Translations under genes and position numbers: made by a program
Origin: Argyresthia goedartella
Lineage: Eukaryota; Arthropoda; Insecta; Lepidoptera; Argyresthiidae
Assembly (NCBI GenBank): GCA_949825045.1
Contig: OX463824.1
Span: 32,272,001-32,336,000 of the forward strand
DNA length: 64,000 bases
Reading direction: 5' to 3'
Notes under the pieces: generated by a model
Seen by the model: the letters and a program-made list of their open reading frames with translations, nothing else
What the model was told of the DNA's origin: nothing
The model's database searches: none
Shown: positions 10,053 to 20,600 of the stretch, piece after piece
Position numbering within the stretch: position 1 is the first letter of the stretch
How the letters are laid out: the number at the start of each line of letters is the position of its first letter

Positions 10053-10848
10053 TATATGAATTAGTTTGACTCTGAATACTAGATGGCGCTTCAACCTTGT
10101 CATGCATAAAAGTCCCGATAGAGGGCTCTCTTTTCCCTTATTACTCTTTGGGAGACCCTGTCAGGTGAGTATTAGGCAGCGCGGTGTAACACCGCCCGTT
10201 GAAGAACACTAGCGTCGGTAAGCCAGAAGTTTTAACTGTCTAAATGGGCCCGCAGTTGTGACCGCGGCCCTGAGTGGTTCTTTAAAATTTTGTAGACCGA
10301 GAAAGGTTCTTTTCATGAATGGTGCCCTTTGGGGTTAAAAGAATCACGGTCACATACTGCTACTGAATAGGCGCGGCAGGCAGGTAAACACAGTTCCAAA
10401 TCCGCCCGTAGTTTGATCAGTCTATGGACTTGTATTGTTGTAGTGGTATTGTTGTAGTTACTTGTAAATGAACAGTGTAACAAGATTGTAAATAAGCCCT
10501 TAAAAGTAAATCTTTAAGTGATATTTGGTGAGCTTATTAATACCTAAAATGGTCCGGTCATTGAACTTTGAACTTGGTGAACGATCTCACAGATGATAGT
10601 TTAATAGTTAGACATTGTGGGCTTGTTATATGTTACGAATTTGAGTGAAATTTCAGTATTTTATTGAACCATAAGAGAGTTTTATGAAGAGAGTTCAACT
10701 GAAACAGTAGATCACTTTATTTATGTATAAAATATGAACGAATTGCGCCCGTAACATCGAGGCCACACTACGGTTAAAATTTGTGTTGATTGAACTAGAA
10801 TGCATATGGAAGTGTTCTATATATATTGATATAAGTACATACGACATA
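10053..10848. other. Non-coding stretch, no gene seen
   Basis: No substantial ORF and no known repeat recognised. It includes GC-richer sequence (about 10,160-10,420) between AT-rich flanks and ends at the BEL target site. I can say nothing firm about its origin. Confidence 0.5.
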
Positions 10849-10853
10849 AGTTG

Positions 10854-11399
10854 TGTTTAAATTCCACGCCTCAACCGAACGGGCGTGGAATCTTGGTAGG
10901 GTTGGTTTTCACCAGGAGTATCACAAGTGGTACTGACCTTTGACGCCGTGGACCGAAATTCGAAAGCTCAATTCGAGGCAGGAACACGGGATAAGGAGCA
11001 CACGGGTGGTGAGGGGAGAGGAGTCGAATCTTACTCTCGTCGTAGCCCGATGCTGTCGCCGTCGTGTTGCTTGCCGACACAAAGGGTCGCTGTCCGAATG
11101 CGACGAATTGATCCCCGAATCACATTAAGCTTCCACGACACGAAGCACTCACTCCGATGACGTGAATCTACTTATTCCCGACGATTATTATAATTAACAC
11201 TCCGACCAGGCCCGACACCTGTGTTAGACAATTATTACAATAAAATGCAGCCAAGGCCCGAATGCCATGTGCAAAAAAGTAACCTCTAACTCGTCATCTC
11301 GTTTCTATACAAGTGACAGCTGCTAGTTCCGTTTCCAATCACTCGCGGTCCGAGTCGCGCAACAAAAGGAGGTGCGTTCCGAAGCATAAATATTAAACA
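10854..11399 (-). repeat. BEL/Pao 3' LTR (546 bp)
   Basis: It starts TGTTTAAATTCCACGCC and ends GCATAAATATTAAACA, with TG...CA ends and a 6-bp terminal inverted repeat. It is homologous throughout to the solo LTR at 6,095-6,671, and its first 200 or so bases to the fragment at 25,687-25,909. The left border abuts the AGTTG target duplication. Confidence 0.93.
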
Positions 11400-11469
11400 G
11401 TCACCCGCCCGGACAGGCCCGAACCTGTCCCTAATCAATAGGAAGGCGAGAAAGTGTTGCGACCGCTCT

Positions 11470-12537
11470 CTTGAGGACCGAGTCCCCCACCTTGACTTCT
11501 GCTGATTGAGGCGTGCCATCCCGACCCGTGTACAATTTGACGATCCGTCCTCGTCTCCATCTCAATGATGGCAGGTTCGCATCCTTAATCAGCACCAAAT
11601 CACCGACTTGAGGGGGGCTCGTCCGGTCAGTCCACTTAAGGCGCTACTGCAAGATGTGCAAGTACTCAAGGGACCACCGTTTCCAAAAATCTTGAGCCAT
11701 TTGCTGCAACATCTGCCACCTAGTTAACCGACTTAACTTAACATCACCGAATGGGTATTCTGGCAGGGCGTTAAGGGGCTGACCTATCAGGAAGTGACCC
11801 GGCGTCAACGCTTCCAAATCATTTGGATCCGAACTGAGCGGGCACAACGGATGCGAGTTCAGTGTCATTTTAATTTTACAGAACAGCGTCGCAAGCTCTT
11901 CAAAGCGTAGAGAGGTCTCACCGATGATCCTCGTCAGGTGCGACTTAGCCGATTTAACCGCAGCCTCAAAAATTCCTCCCCAATGAGGACATCCCGGCGG
12001 ACTGAAAACCCATTCAATCCCTCGTCGGGAGCAAGCCGTACCGATGGCGTCCTGGTTACCGTTCAGGAATTGAGTGACCTCCTGCAGATATCGCCTGGCT
12101 CCGACAAAATTTGTGCCGTTGTCCGAACGGATTAATGTCGGGAGGCCCCTTCGTGAGACGAACCGATCTAGACATGCAATAAATGCCTCTGTAGTGAGGA
12201 CACTGACCACCTCCAAGTGGACTGCCTTCGTGGCCAAGCACACGAAGACACACAGGTATGCCTTCACTAATCTGGCGTTCCGTAGCTGTGAAGACTTGAC
12301 CATGAATGGTCCCGCGAAATCCGTTCCGACACCCGCAAAGGGCCGGATTTCGTTAACCCTATCCGAGGGCAAATCGCCCATCTGGGGCTGCATAGTAGCC
12401 GCGTTGGCCCGATAACAAGGCAGGCACCGAAATACGACGCTGCGCACTAAGCGTCTTCCCGATAGAATCCAGAACTCGCGCTGGAGAAACGCCATCAAGG
12501 CGTGGTATCCGATATGCCCATTCCGAATGTGTCGATC
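11470..12537 (-). pseudogene. BEL/Pao integrase with C-terminal domain
   Basis: Integrase inserts the cDNA into the genome. The main open part is 12,498-11,644 and carries the DDE core: first aspartate in GVGTDFAGPF, second in LIRSDNGTNF, glutamate in HWGGIFEAAVKSAK. The spacing fits BEL/Pao. It continues to TPGHFLIGQPL and ends EYLHILQ at a TAG (about 11,647), where the frame goes on as RLKWTDR and then LRWRRGRIVKLY, the usual DUF5641-type C-terminal domain. The TAG thus looks like a nonsense change. The last part is frameshifted towards 11,470. Confidence 0.88.
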
Positions 12538-13200
12538 CTATATCAACAGTTCGACCAATTTCCCTTTCCTGGGGAGTAACAACGGGTGGCTAGCCGCATA
12601 AGGCAGGTTGGCATTCCGCAGCCGACCTCCTACCCTCAGCATTCCTTGAGGGTCAATAAACGGGTTGAGCCGAGCCACAGCTCCCTTCAGTTGGACGCGT
12701 CCGCGTCTCAGAATGTCCAATTCGGACTTAAAGTGCACCGTCTGCACGTTCCGTACCAATGCGAACAACGCATGGTTCCGTTCCCGTAGTGTCAGGACCT
12801 GTGTCCGCACCCGTTGCGCCTCACAATTGCGACAATTCCGCGCAAATCGGAAGATCCAGGCGGTCACATTGACCAGCTTGTCGAGCGAGCTGTACCGTTC
12901 CAGCAGGCTGAACTCCTCTTCCGGCTCTGGTTGCGTCGTACAGACACCGACTGTCAAGGCGCCGTTCGCCGAGGTAACGCGTGGACTCATTGGCCAATCC
13001 GATTCGGCTTGAGTCAACCATTTTGGACCCCACCACAAGGGATGTCCAACCAACTCCGGAGCGTGACACCCACGAGACGCACAGTCTGCTGGGTTCATCT
13101 CCCCTGGAACATGTCTCCAGATTAAGGGAACCTCCGAATTCAAAATCTGCGAAACCCGATTCGCCACAAAAATCTCCAGCTTGTGAACTGAAGCCTTCAG
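12538..13200 (-). pseudogene. BEL/Pao RNase H end and integrase zinc-binding region
   Basis: The frame at 13,167-12,538 reads IWRHVPGEMNPADCASRG, the typical end of the BEL RNase H domain. A less conserved linker follows, and then LNPFIDPQGMLRVGGRLRNA, which is the block before the integrase zinc-binding domain. A stop at 12,538 and a frame change separate it from the integrase core. Confidence 0.85.
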
Positions 13201-14330
13201 CTAGCATAACACGATCTGGCTGTCCGTCCAAGCGTAGACCGTATCTTCTAACGCTATTGACCCACGAAGAACCGTCATCGTGTGGTTGAGCAGACGAGTC
13301 AGGAGAGCCGCTCCCGAAAGCTCTAACTTGGGAATGGTCAGGCGAGTGCGCAACGGTGCAACCTTGCTCTTGGCCATGACCAACCGCACATCAACCTCCC
13401 CCGAGGAGTCGACCGTACGCAGATACACCGCAGCTCCGTAGCCCTTCTCCGAGGCATCGCAAAACCCATGCAGGGTGGCGGTGTATCGTTTGGTGGGGAC
13501 CAACCTCCGTGGCAGTGAAATCCGATTGATGCCAGGGAGGGTCGAAAAGAACGAGTCCCACTCTGAGCTCAATGACCCGCCGATCGGGTCGTCCCAGTTC
13601 AGCTCAGCAGACCACAATTGCTGCATAAAACACTTGAGCTGAAATGTTACCGGGGTGATCCACCCGTTTGGATCAAATGTCCTAGCCACCGTTGAAAGGA
13701 CGTTCCGTTTCGTCCAGACCTTCGGGGAGTCCAACTCGACCCGATACGAAAACATGTCTGACACCGGCTGGTACTGGACGCCTAATACCGACAACATATT
13801 TGGATTTTCCAAATTTTCAAAAATGTGGGGATCCTGCTGGTAGTCATCCGGAAGACCAGACAGTAACTCTGGAGAGTTCGACATCCATTTACGGAGCTCG
13901 TAACCTCCACCCCGTAAGAGCTCAACTAGTTCGTCCCGACGAGCGAGCGCCTCCTCTACGGAATCTGCACCGGTACAGATATCGTCCCCAGGATTGCTGC
14001 TCCTCTAGGGAAATTTAACCGTTCTCGATCCGCTAACTCCCGCAGAGTGCGAATCGCCAAATAAGGACTAGACCGTAGCCCGTACGTGTTGGTGTTCAGC
14101 TCGTACACCCTGATGGGCTGATCTGGGCTCTCTCGCCACAGTATCAGCTGATACCGTCTATCGTCAGGGTGAATGACCGTCTGTCTAAACATCATCTGGA
14201 TGTTAGCTACAAACACAACATTGTGTCGACGGAACCGTGTGATAACATCCGCGATGTCATGGTTCAACTTCGGCCCTGAATGCAAACACTGGTTCAGGTT
14301 CATGTCGTTAGATGTTCATGCCGATCCATC
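13201..14330 (-). pseudogene. BEL/Pao reverse transcriptase and RNase H N-part (catalytic motif lost)
   Basis: Two frames (14,303-13,956 and 13,884-13,201) cover the RT. The first has LNQCLHSGPKL, a finger/palm block VVFVANIQMMFRQ, and VYELNTNTYGLRSSPYLAIRTL. In family members the block normally reads with Asp where this copy has Asn, so the first catalytic aspartate appears replaced. Near 13,985 the YVDD box is reduced to GDDIC after a small deletion that shifts the frame. The second part has VWTKRNVLSTVARTFDPNGW, the connection domain, and ends in RNase H (YAWTDSQIVL). These changes are inactivating. Confidence 0.88.
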
Positions 14331-15221
14331 GAACACTACCCGTATTTTGCCCTCCGGGGTCCTCAAGACCGCGTGATGGGGCAGGAAGCAGTGGTCTTCA
14401 CGCTTCCAGTCGATACCCGAAACCGACATGTGGCCGAGCGACTCGTATTCCTGCATGAAGTCGACGTACTTCTGCCGGAAAATCCCGTCACGCTTCATGC
14501 GTCGTTCCATCGACAGAAGCCGCGTCTCGGCTGCATGGTGTGAACTGCCCAGCGGTGGGCAATCACTCCGGAATGTAAGACATGTGAGAAATCGACCTGA
14601 CCGAAGGCGACCAGTATTGTTCCGATAAAACTGTTCACACTCTTCTTCAACCGGGTCCAACCGGCGGACCGTAGGTGGTTCCTCCACCTCCCAAAACTTC
14701 TGTATCACCTCCGAGAGTACAGAACCGAATAAGGGAATACGAGTCGCTAGGCGTGGGGCAGCCGGCATGACTGGACCCATTACCGCATGGCCCAGTCTGG
14801 TGTTGACCGAAACCAGACCAGTCGCCTGCAACACGTGGACACCTGGCACTAACAGGTATTCCAAGGCATCGACACCCAATAAAATGTCTACTGGGTCCGG
14901 AATATCGAACTCCGGGTCAGCCAGTGATAACCCAGCGACCAACTAGGCATGGACATTAGGCATGACTAATGCCGTGACCGTCAGATTCACCGATGAATCC
15001 ACCCGTGACGAGAGAGTAATCCGACATACTCCCTTAACGGAACCAACTTCCGTGTTCCCAATTCCCCGAATGGAATGTGGATACTCCCTTACCAAAATGC
15101 CCAACCGTCTTACAAGGTTGCACGAGACTAAGCACCCCTGGGCCCCCGAGTCCAATAGTGCTCGTGCCACACAAGATTTGCCGTCCGAACTCCACGCTAT
15201 CACAGAGGCGGTGGGGAGCAT
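14316..15221 (-). pseudogene. BEL/Pao aspartic protease and pol N-terminus
   Basis: At 15,221-14,943 the frame reads VARALLDSGAQGCLV, the D-S-G active site of the retroviral-type protease (DUF1758-type in BEL). It ends LVMPNVHA at a TAG. The continuing frame 14,942-14,316 includes VDILLGVDALEYLL, the protease C-terminal box, then the linker to RT, and finishes FLPHHAVLRTPEGKIRVVFDGSA, the start of RT. The two frames were presumably one polyprotein. Confidence 0.85.
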
Positions 15222-15266
15222 GACCGTCTGTGGAGTGGCGGCACCCTGTAAGTGGGCGGCGTGTCC

Positions 15267-15879
15267 CTAGCGGGAACCTCCGCGGGATCCGAACCCGCTG
15301 AGACCTCCGTCGGCCGTGGAGTAACTCGGCTGCTGATATGCCGGTGGCATATCAGACCGTATGTACATCAAGGGGTCCCAACCCGCATAATAGGCCCTTC
15401 GCTGTCCCGGTATCCGACCATACCGGACGGTGTACGGTGTGCCCGGTGGCCACCGTGGATGGATGGGGGAGAGCGGATCCAACCTGGGGCGCTCTAGGAA
15501 TGGGGGCGACATCCGACTGTTCGCCTCCCTGTTCGCCTCCCAGAGCGACGGGCAGGGTGGCGCAGAAGGTGGTGGTTTCCCACCCTTCGCGCCACTCATA
15601 GGTGCCATCTGACACCCGCCCGTAACACGCGGTGAGCCAGCGGCCCGAAGTCCTCGCTGACCGTGGACACCGGCGACCGAACCCCGGCTATCCGGCATAT
15701 CCGACTAACTTCCTGCGGGCAGCTACTCCGAGCGCCTTAAAGTTAGCGCAACTGGTCACTTCATGACCGGCGCTGTCGCAGTGCACACAGCCGTCACCCG
15801 ACGGCGCGGCATTCAAAACGCCAAATTGTTTCGACCGCCCACCCCCCCGTGGGGGCGGGGGGCGCGGCCCCTCTCGCAT
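15267..15879 (-). pseudogene. BEL/Pao gag C-terminal part with zinc knuckle
   Basis: The frame 15,879-15,688 contains CVHCDSAGHEVTSC, a C-X2-C-X4-H-X4-C knuckle that binds genomic RNA in gag. Pro/Gly-rich frames follow to 15,267. The start of gag is missing: the frame begins within a few bases of the LTR remnant at 15,876-15,891, so a deletion joined mid-gag to the LTR end. Confidence 0.75.
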
Positions 15880-15891
15880 AAATATTAAACA
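15876..15891 (-). repeat. Residual 16 bp of BEL 5' LTR
   Basis: GCATAAATATTAAACA is identical to the last 16 bases of the LTRs ending at 6,671 and 11,399. It is followed directly by the AGTTG target duplication. Confidence 0.88.
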
Positions 15892-16029
15892 AGTTGAAAC
15901 TGAAATATTGTTCTGAAAATTATTGAGCTACAAGTCAAACTAATTGTAATAGTATGGGATTCAAATTAGGGCTCCTTCGGAAGGAACAATTTTGGTTCTG
16001 TAAAATTAAGCCTTTGTAAATTGTAGGTA

Positions 16030-17010
16030 TCGTTTGTAGAAAATGTCCCAGTCAGAGCTTCAGAGAGAGGTCATCAGGGAACATTGCTAGTGGTTCTCCG
16101 ACCTACCAAGGTGCCGCGTATGTGGATCAGGCCATCAAGGGCGGGTGTCAGCGAACACTCTCGAGCTTTTCATGCACGGTTCGGACGTCGCTTCGGGTGT
16201 CACCCCGCTCGTCACTGCCTCTACGTTCACATCTGTTATCGCCTTCGCTCATGGAGCGTCCTCGGCTGAAAATCCGCCATCCCCCCTACAGGGAGCGTCG
16301 TAGGGTGGAATCAGAGCCGGAGTCGCGCGGGCCGTATGAAGCGATTTGGGACCCACTCGCCGTGGGGCCGCGGGGGGGGCCTCGCTAGGAATTCATGTCC
16401 CATCAAGTGCTGCCCACAACCGGATACAGCGGTACTGCCCATCGTCTCCGTGCTTGTTTGGGGTTTGGCAGGCAACACAACATGCATTCGCGCCCTTGTG
16501 GACTCCGGTGTCCAGGGCTGTTTTAGGTCGAACGATTTAGGGAAATGGTTGGAGGATAGGGTGTATGCATGGACTGCAGCCAGATTGTTTGGTGCTGGAT
16601 TAAAAACCTCTAAAGTATGGACACCTTAGAGGTTTTCAATGCCAACCGTATCTTTCACATTCGGTCTTCTGAGGTCTCACTGACCTGGAGACATGCTCCA
16701 GGAGAGTTGAACTTAGAAAGTTAGCTGAGTTGCTGGTGACTAATCTGCATATTAGGAATGCTCATACGGGCTGCAATGCCTTGCTGTAATTGCACATCTT
16801 GCAACAGCGCCTAAAGTGGACTGACAACCTAGTTCTCCTAGTATTGGTGACCTCGTGCTGGTCAAGGATGCTTGGACTGCGTTGGCGCAGGGAGCACATT
16901 GTTAACTTGTTCCCTGGAAAGGATGGGATCCCCCGGTCTCCACAGGTTCTAGTCGGGGACTCAGTACTCAAGCGAGCGGTAGCCGCGTTATATCGTAGAT
17001 TATGTGATTA
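16030..17010 (+). pseudogene. Collapsed BEL/Pao relic: gag knuckle, protease, RNase H and C-terminal domain fused by deletions
   Basis: The frames run left to right. First is CRVCGSGHQGRVS near 16,110 (gag-like knuckle). Then comes a protease block, TAVLPIVSVLVWGLAGNT followed by IRALVDSGVQGCF (about 16,425-16,525). About 25 bases later it switches to EDRVYAWTAARLFGAGLKTSKVWTP, which is RNase H. RT is entirely missing. LTWRHAPGELN near 16,675 continues RNase H. HILQQRLKWTDN near 16,795, then LRWRREHIVNLFPGKDGIPR and LVGDSVLKRAVAALYR, are the C-terminal domain, so the integrase core is missing too. At least two large deletions are implied. The relic is a different, more diverged BEL lineage than the element to its left. 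Confidence 0.8.
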
Positions 17011-17109
17011 TGTAACTTCACTTCCGTCCATGTTTGACGTGTGTTACAAAATATGGCGATGTAACCTAGAAAGCCTATTGTTTTGCCGTGATAGCACGAG
17101 GATTTTTTG

Positions 17110-17696
17110 AGGTCCCTTGGTATTGAGCCGAAATTTGGGAAGGGATCCATGTTCCCGCTACGAGAATTTGTTGGCCGGGAGTCGGCCCCGCGATCGGCCA
17201 AGGTGGTTGGAACACTATTTCGGTGACGTATTTTGGAAAAATCGAATTGTCGTGCGTGTTGGACGATATCGCTATGACACGCTGCGCTGGCTCGATTCTT
17301 CGAGTGTGACTTGGGTTCCGCGGGGCATCGACGCTAGTTAGACTAAGGAACAATCCTAAGTGTCACACGTGCGTTAGAAACTCGCCGGGAGGTCCGTGCT
17401 TTTGGAATGAAGTGGAACTGTGTGTCACTTGCGGTCGGCAAGTAGACGCAGATAATCTCCTTCAGCGAAGAACTGGAACTTATACCGAGGCACGCGCCCG
17501 GTATATTGCTGGAAAGGAGGTCGTCACCACCATAGGACACACACCCAAGGTATCTTTAGATAATAAGTTAGAGCTCGGCGAAGCGCCGACAGATCTGATC
17601 TCTATCACCGTCGGACGACTGTTTCAACTAGCTATGGGCCTCTTGTTTAAGTACGACCCTGGTGGACGCCACATCAGTATCTATAAGTGCCAATAA
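17110..17696 (+). CDS. Unidentified Cys-rich reading frames
   Basis: Two overlapping plus frames occupy the stretch: 17,117-17,341 (Arg/Trp-rich, with RWLEHYFGDVFW) and an upstream-extended frame ending at 17,696. The second can be read from about 17,340 and has KCHTCVRNSPGGPC, then ELCVTCGRQVDADNL. This is a repeated C-X2-C arrangement that could bind zinc. It ends HISIYKCQ at a stop inside the left arm of a hairpin (17,682-17,719). The two frames differ by one position, so a single protein with a frameshift is possible. I do not recognise the family. It follows the BEL relic directly, so it might be element- or virus-derived. Intronic or chance ORF is the alternative. Confidence 0.3.
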
Positions 17697-17719
17697 GATG
17701 CCTCTTATTGGCACTTATA
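17682..17719. other. 17-bp perfect hairpin with 4-base loop
   Basis: TATAAGTGCCAATAAGA (17,682-17,698) is perfectly complementary to 17,703-17,719 around TGCC. The stop codon of the unidentified frame lies in the left arm. It might be a terminator-like RNA hairpin, a MITE end or a palindromic insertion. Confidence 0.75.
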
Positions 17720-17854
17720 AATATGATACAATAAGAATTCTGGTTGTGTAGTGGGCGGACTGGCCTTATATTCAGTATGGATTTTGCAGTAGGCACGCAA
17801 AAATCGTAATTGTAATATTGTGCAGTATTCTCGCAAAAGTGGTTGTATATATGT

Positions 17855-18019
17855 ATGTTCAAATGGATCTTAAATTTACGGCCTTCTGCCACTCCGTATG
17901 CGAAAAAGCATAAAGGAATGCGTGTGACGATGCCCAGCCCAGTATATATTCCTAAGATCTGTAACACAGATACAGTTATCAGTACTGCAGCATCCTCTTC
18001 CCCGCAAGCATTCAAGTAG
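17855..18019 (+). CDS. Unidentified 54-codon ORF
   Basis: An ATG at 17,855 opens 54 codons to TAG at 18,017-18,019. The product is basic in its first half (YAKKHKGMRVTMPSPVY) and Ser/Ala-rich at the end. No family is recognised. It is GC-richer than the surroundings, but its length allows chance. Confidence 0.15.
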   Translation: MFKWILNLRPSATPYAKKHKGMRVTMPSPVYIPKICNTDTVISTAASSSPQAFK

Positions 18020-18239
18020 AAACATCAACACTAGAGCAGAGTTCAAGTGGCATAAGTAGAAACACGAGTACAATACGGCTGAATCAACAACGACTTTGTT
18101 ACAGATGAGGTGAGAAAACGTACAGCTGCTTGGCTCATGTTTAATGTAACATTTGATTCACTATTGCCAGATTTGTAATGAACCATTGTGGTGTTGGAAA
18201 CCTCTGGGGATATTTAGAACTGGATATAAAACACATACA

Positions 18240-18475
18240 CATAGTGTCACGCCTTTTCCCATACGGGGTGGAAGAGGCACAATTGTACCCACTTTGAGCC
18301 AGTTATTCAATACTTAATTTTAAGGGCAGGAGGCTAACCCTTCGCCGCTGCTATGGAGTAATGAAGGTTTCCACGCGATGTTTTCCATCACCAAGATAAA
18401 TTAATTATCTCATTGGTACATGGTCAGGAATAGAACCTGCATCTCCTGTGTGAGAATCAGGCGTGAAACGGAGCT
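18240..18475 (-). repeat. tRNA-derived lepidopteran SINE
   Basis: Read on the minus strand, the element starts near 18,475 with a tRNA-like head. Its B-box is GGTTCTATTCC followed by TGACCATGTACCAATGA. The body word GATGGAAAACATCGCGTGGAAACC is the diagnostic middle of a very common moth/butterfly SINE family, and a GGGTGGAAGAGGCAC-type end is near 18,270. The order of these boxes is strong evidence. Exact ends and target duplication are not visible. Confidence 0.75.
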
Positions 18476-18780
18476 CTTTTTTAATACTTTTACTAAAAGG
18501 GTATCCAGTAGCATATAGATAATAGCTTCTTAGCATAATAGATTCTTTCTAATTATTATGTAATATCTAAATTAAATATATCATAAGAATACTACAATCA
18601 ATCACACAAGTCTTACTAACATAGGGAATATTCAAAATGGCTTCATCATAATAGTAAAATAATAAATTACCTACAATATTAAAATATAGCTGTGAATCTT
18701 ATTAAGTAAATAAATAAAACTAAAAGAGCGGATTAATGGGATTTTACTTATATTTTGAAAAAATAATTGTTGTCATGGTC
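18476..18780. other. AT-rich stretch, nothing recognised
   Basis: Very AT-rich with no ORF or known repeat. Confidence 0.5.
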
Positions 18781-19101
18781 TCTGAGTTCGAGCGGCCGCC
18801 GAACTTCAGGAATACCGGTCGTAATTGATGTTTCCGAGCCATCTGCTGATTCCCACAATTCATCTTCCGAGTCGAATCGCTTTCGCTGTCACTCTGCAAT
18901 TGAATTATGAAAATGTTCATCTAAATATGCAAATTTCCGTCTGAATTCATTTTCAATATTTTTGATATGATTTGCAATGATTTTTTCACTCCGCCCACCC
19001 ATGTGATTTTGCGGAATGCAGATTCAATCTGATGATGAAATTGATCCTCTAAATTGCGATGAGTGCGGGATGAACTGCAGACCTCTGGGATATTTCTGTT
19101 C
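18781..19101 (-). pseudogene. Unidentified coding-like remnant
   Basis: Minus-strand frames from 19,101 contain FHHQIESAFRKITWVGG and, after a frame change, an Asn/Glu-rich stretch then an acidic block FDSEDELWESADG. One stop and one frameshift interrupt it. Composition looks coding, but I do not recognise a family. It ends where the decayed LINE at 19,098 begins. Confidence 0.25.
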
Positions 19102-20110
19102 ATGTTGTGAAGCCCCTAATAAATGTTATTGCACTTGATTTAGCTTTCATATTTAATGCATCTATTGAATCTGGCGTGTTTCCTGATTTAATGAAACACA
19201 GTAAAATAGTACCTTTGTTTAAATCTGGTAGTACATCTGACCCTTCTAACTTCAGACCGATATCGGTATTGCCTACATTTAGTAAAGTATTTGAAAAAGT
19301 AATTTTAAATGAACTTCTTACACATTTCAACACCAACAACATGCTCCACTGAAAACAATTTGGTTTTACACAAGGCAAATCAACTACTGATGCCGGTATT
19401 GAGTTAATATCACATATATATGATACCTGGGAGGAGTCGCATGATGCTCTAGGAGTGTTTTGCGATTTGTCTGAGGCTTTTGATTGCGTTAACCATGGGA
19501 CATTGATCAGGAAATTACATCACTATGGAACTAGGGATAACTCTTTAGATCTTCTCTCTTCTTATCTAAATAACAGGATACAAAGAGTTGACATTAATGG
19601 AAAACGATCTCCAGGGTCTGTTGTTACTATGGGTGTACCGTAGGATTCCATACTCGGGCCATTCCTGTTTTTGGTTTAAATTAATGACCTGCCACATCTT
19701 GTCAGAGATAATCATGAGATTGTACTGTTTGCAGATGACACTTCACTTTTGTTTAAAATGAAACGACGCAGTTTGAACTTTGACGATGTGAATAATGCAA
19801 TCTCAAAGGTAGTCAATTGGTTTAGTGCTTATAATCTTTTACTGAACAATTACAAAACTAAATGTATTCGGTTTATACTCCCCAATGTTAAACAAGTCTC
19901 GACTAATGTTAATGTTAAAGGTGAAAATTTAGAAATTGTAAATAGCACGGTATTCCTAGGAATCACATTAGCATTGTAAATTTAAGGAAATTAACATTAT
20001 GACAGTGCCGTGTCAGTATATTTATGAAAATATTGATAAATTTCCTACGAATAGTGACAGGCACAATGTCAACACTAGAAATAGGAATAGGTTTTTTAGG
20101 TTTTAGAATT
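19098..20110 (+). pseudogene. LINE-K-related reverse transcriptase relic
   Basis: One continuous frame from 19,098 to 19,979 carries RT motifs with three in-frame stops (19,350, 19,641 and near 19,677) and no frameshift. The motifs are FRPISVLPTFSKVFEK, FGFTQGKSTTDAG, FCDLSEAFDCVNHGTL, an SILGPFLFLV block and LFADDTSLLFKM, where the catalytic aspartates are retained. After GITLAL there is a deletion, and a shifted frame continues at 19,984-20,110 as KEINIMTVPCQYIYENI...NTRNRN, matching the C-terminal region of LINE-K. It is truncated at both ends. The missing C-terminus may be the piece at 24,881. Confidence 0.8.
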
Positions 20111-20221
20111 TCATTTCTCAAAAGAACAATAATGTAGTTCACTTATAGAGAAACATTAATCTATACATTAAAATAATGTTTGTAAATATATATAACACAC
20201 TTATGCGAGCTATTATTATAT

Positions 20222-20558
20222 TCTTGGAAATAAGACCAGAAGTGATTTTTTTTTAAAATTTAATCACTACTACCTAAGGAAATTCAACTCAAAATAGAAT
20301 TATTTGACAACAATTTAATTTACACCATTTAACAGTTCATCCAAACGACCAAATTAGAAATTATTACAAACCAAGTAAAGCAATCACAAAATGAACACAC
20401 AACACTATAACCTCACAATTACGTTAACACTAAAATCGATAACCAAGCCGGCAGAGTGACGACCTAATAGCACGAAAAACGAAGCGAGAATGTGGCGGTA
20501 CCGGCGGGGCATCGCCTTTTATAGTCTCTCCCCTCTACTATTAATCTTCCCTCCAACA
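20222..20558 (-). repeat. 3' LTR of the deleted element
   Basis: Starts TCTTGGAAATAAGACC and ends CTTCCCTCCAACA, and matches 23,751-24,087 nearly base for base. If the first three bases are excluded the ends are TG...CA. I kept them because the flanks then give a perfect ATAT duplication. Confidence 0.9.
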
Positions 20559-20600
20559 CGGCCTTTCCTGACGGGAGGCCGTCCTCGGGCTCCTTCCTCT

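Larger units (their letters stand above)
10849..15896 (-). mobile_element. BEL/Pao LTR retrotransposon, minus strand, 5' LTR almost deleted
   Basis: Identical pentamers AGTTG at 10,849-10,853 and 15,892-15,896 flank the element as a 5-bp target duplication. Inside are a complete left LTR (10,854-11,399, the 3' LTR of this minus-strand element), then integrase, RNase H, RT, protease and gag zinc-knuckle reading right to left. On the right only the last 16 bases of an LTR remain (15,876-15,891). An internal deletion therefore removed nearly the whole 5' LTR, the primer-binding site and the start of gag, while leaving the target duplication. Multiple stops and frameshifts make it inactive. Confidence 0.93.

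Noticed and set aside
12074..13289. Several plus-strand frames of 100 or more codons
   Set aside because: They are antisense to the BEL pol frames, have no domain, and reflect the high GC content of that element.
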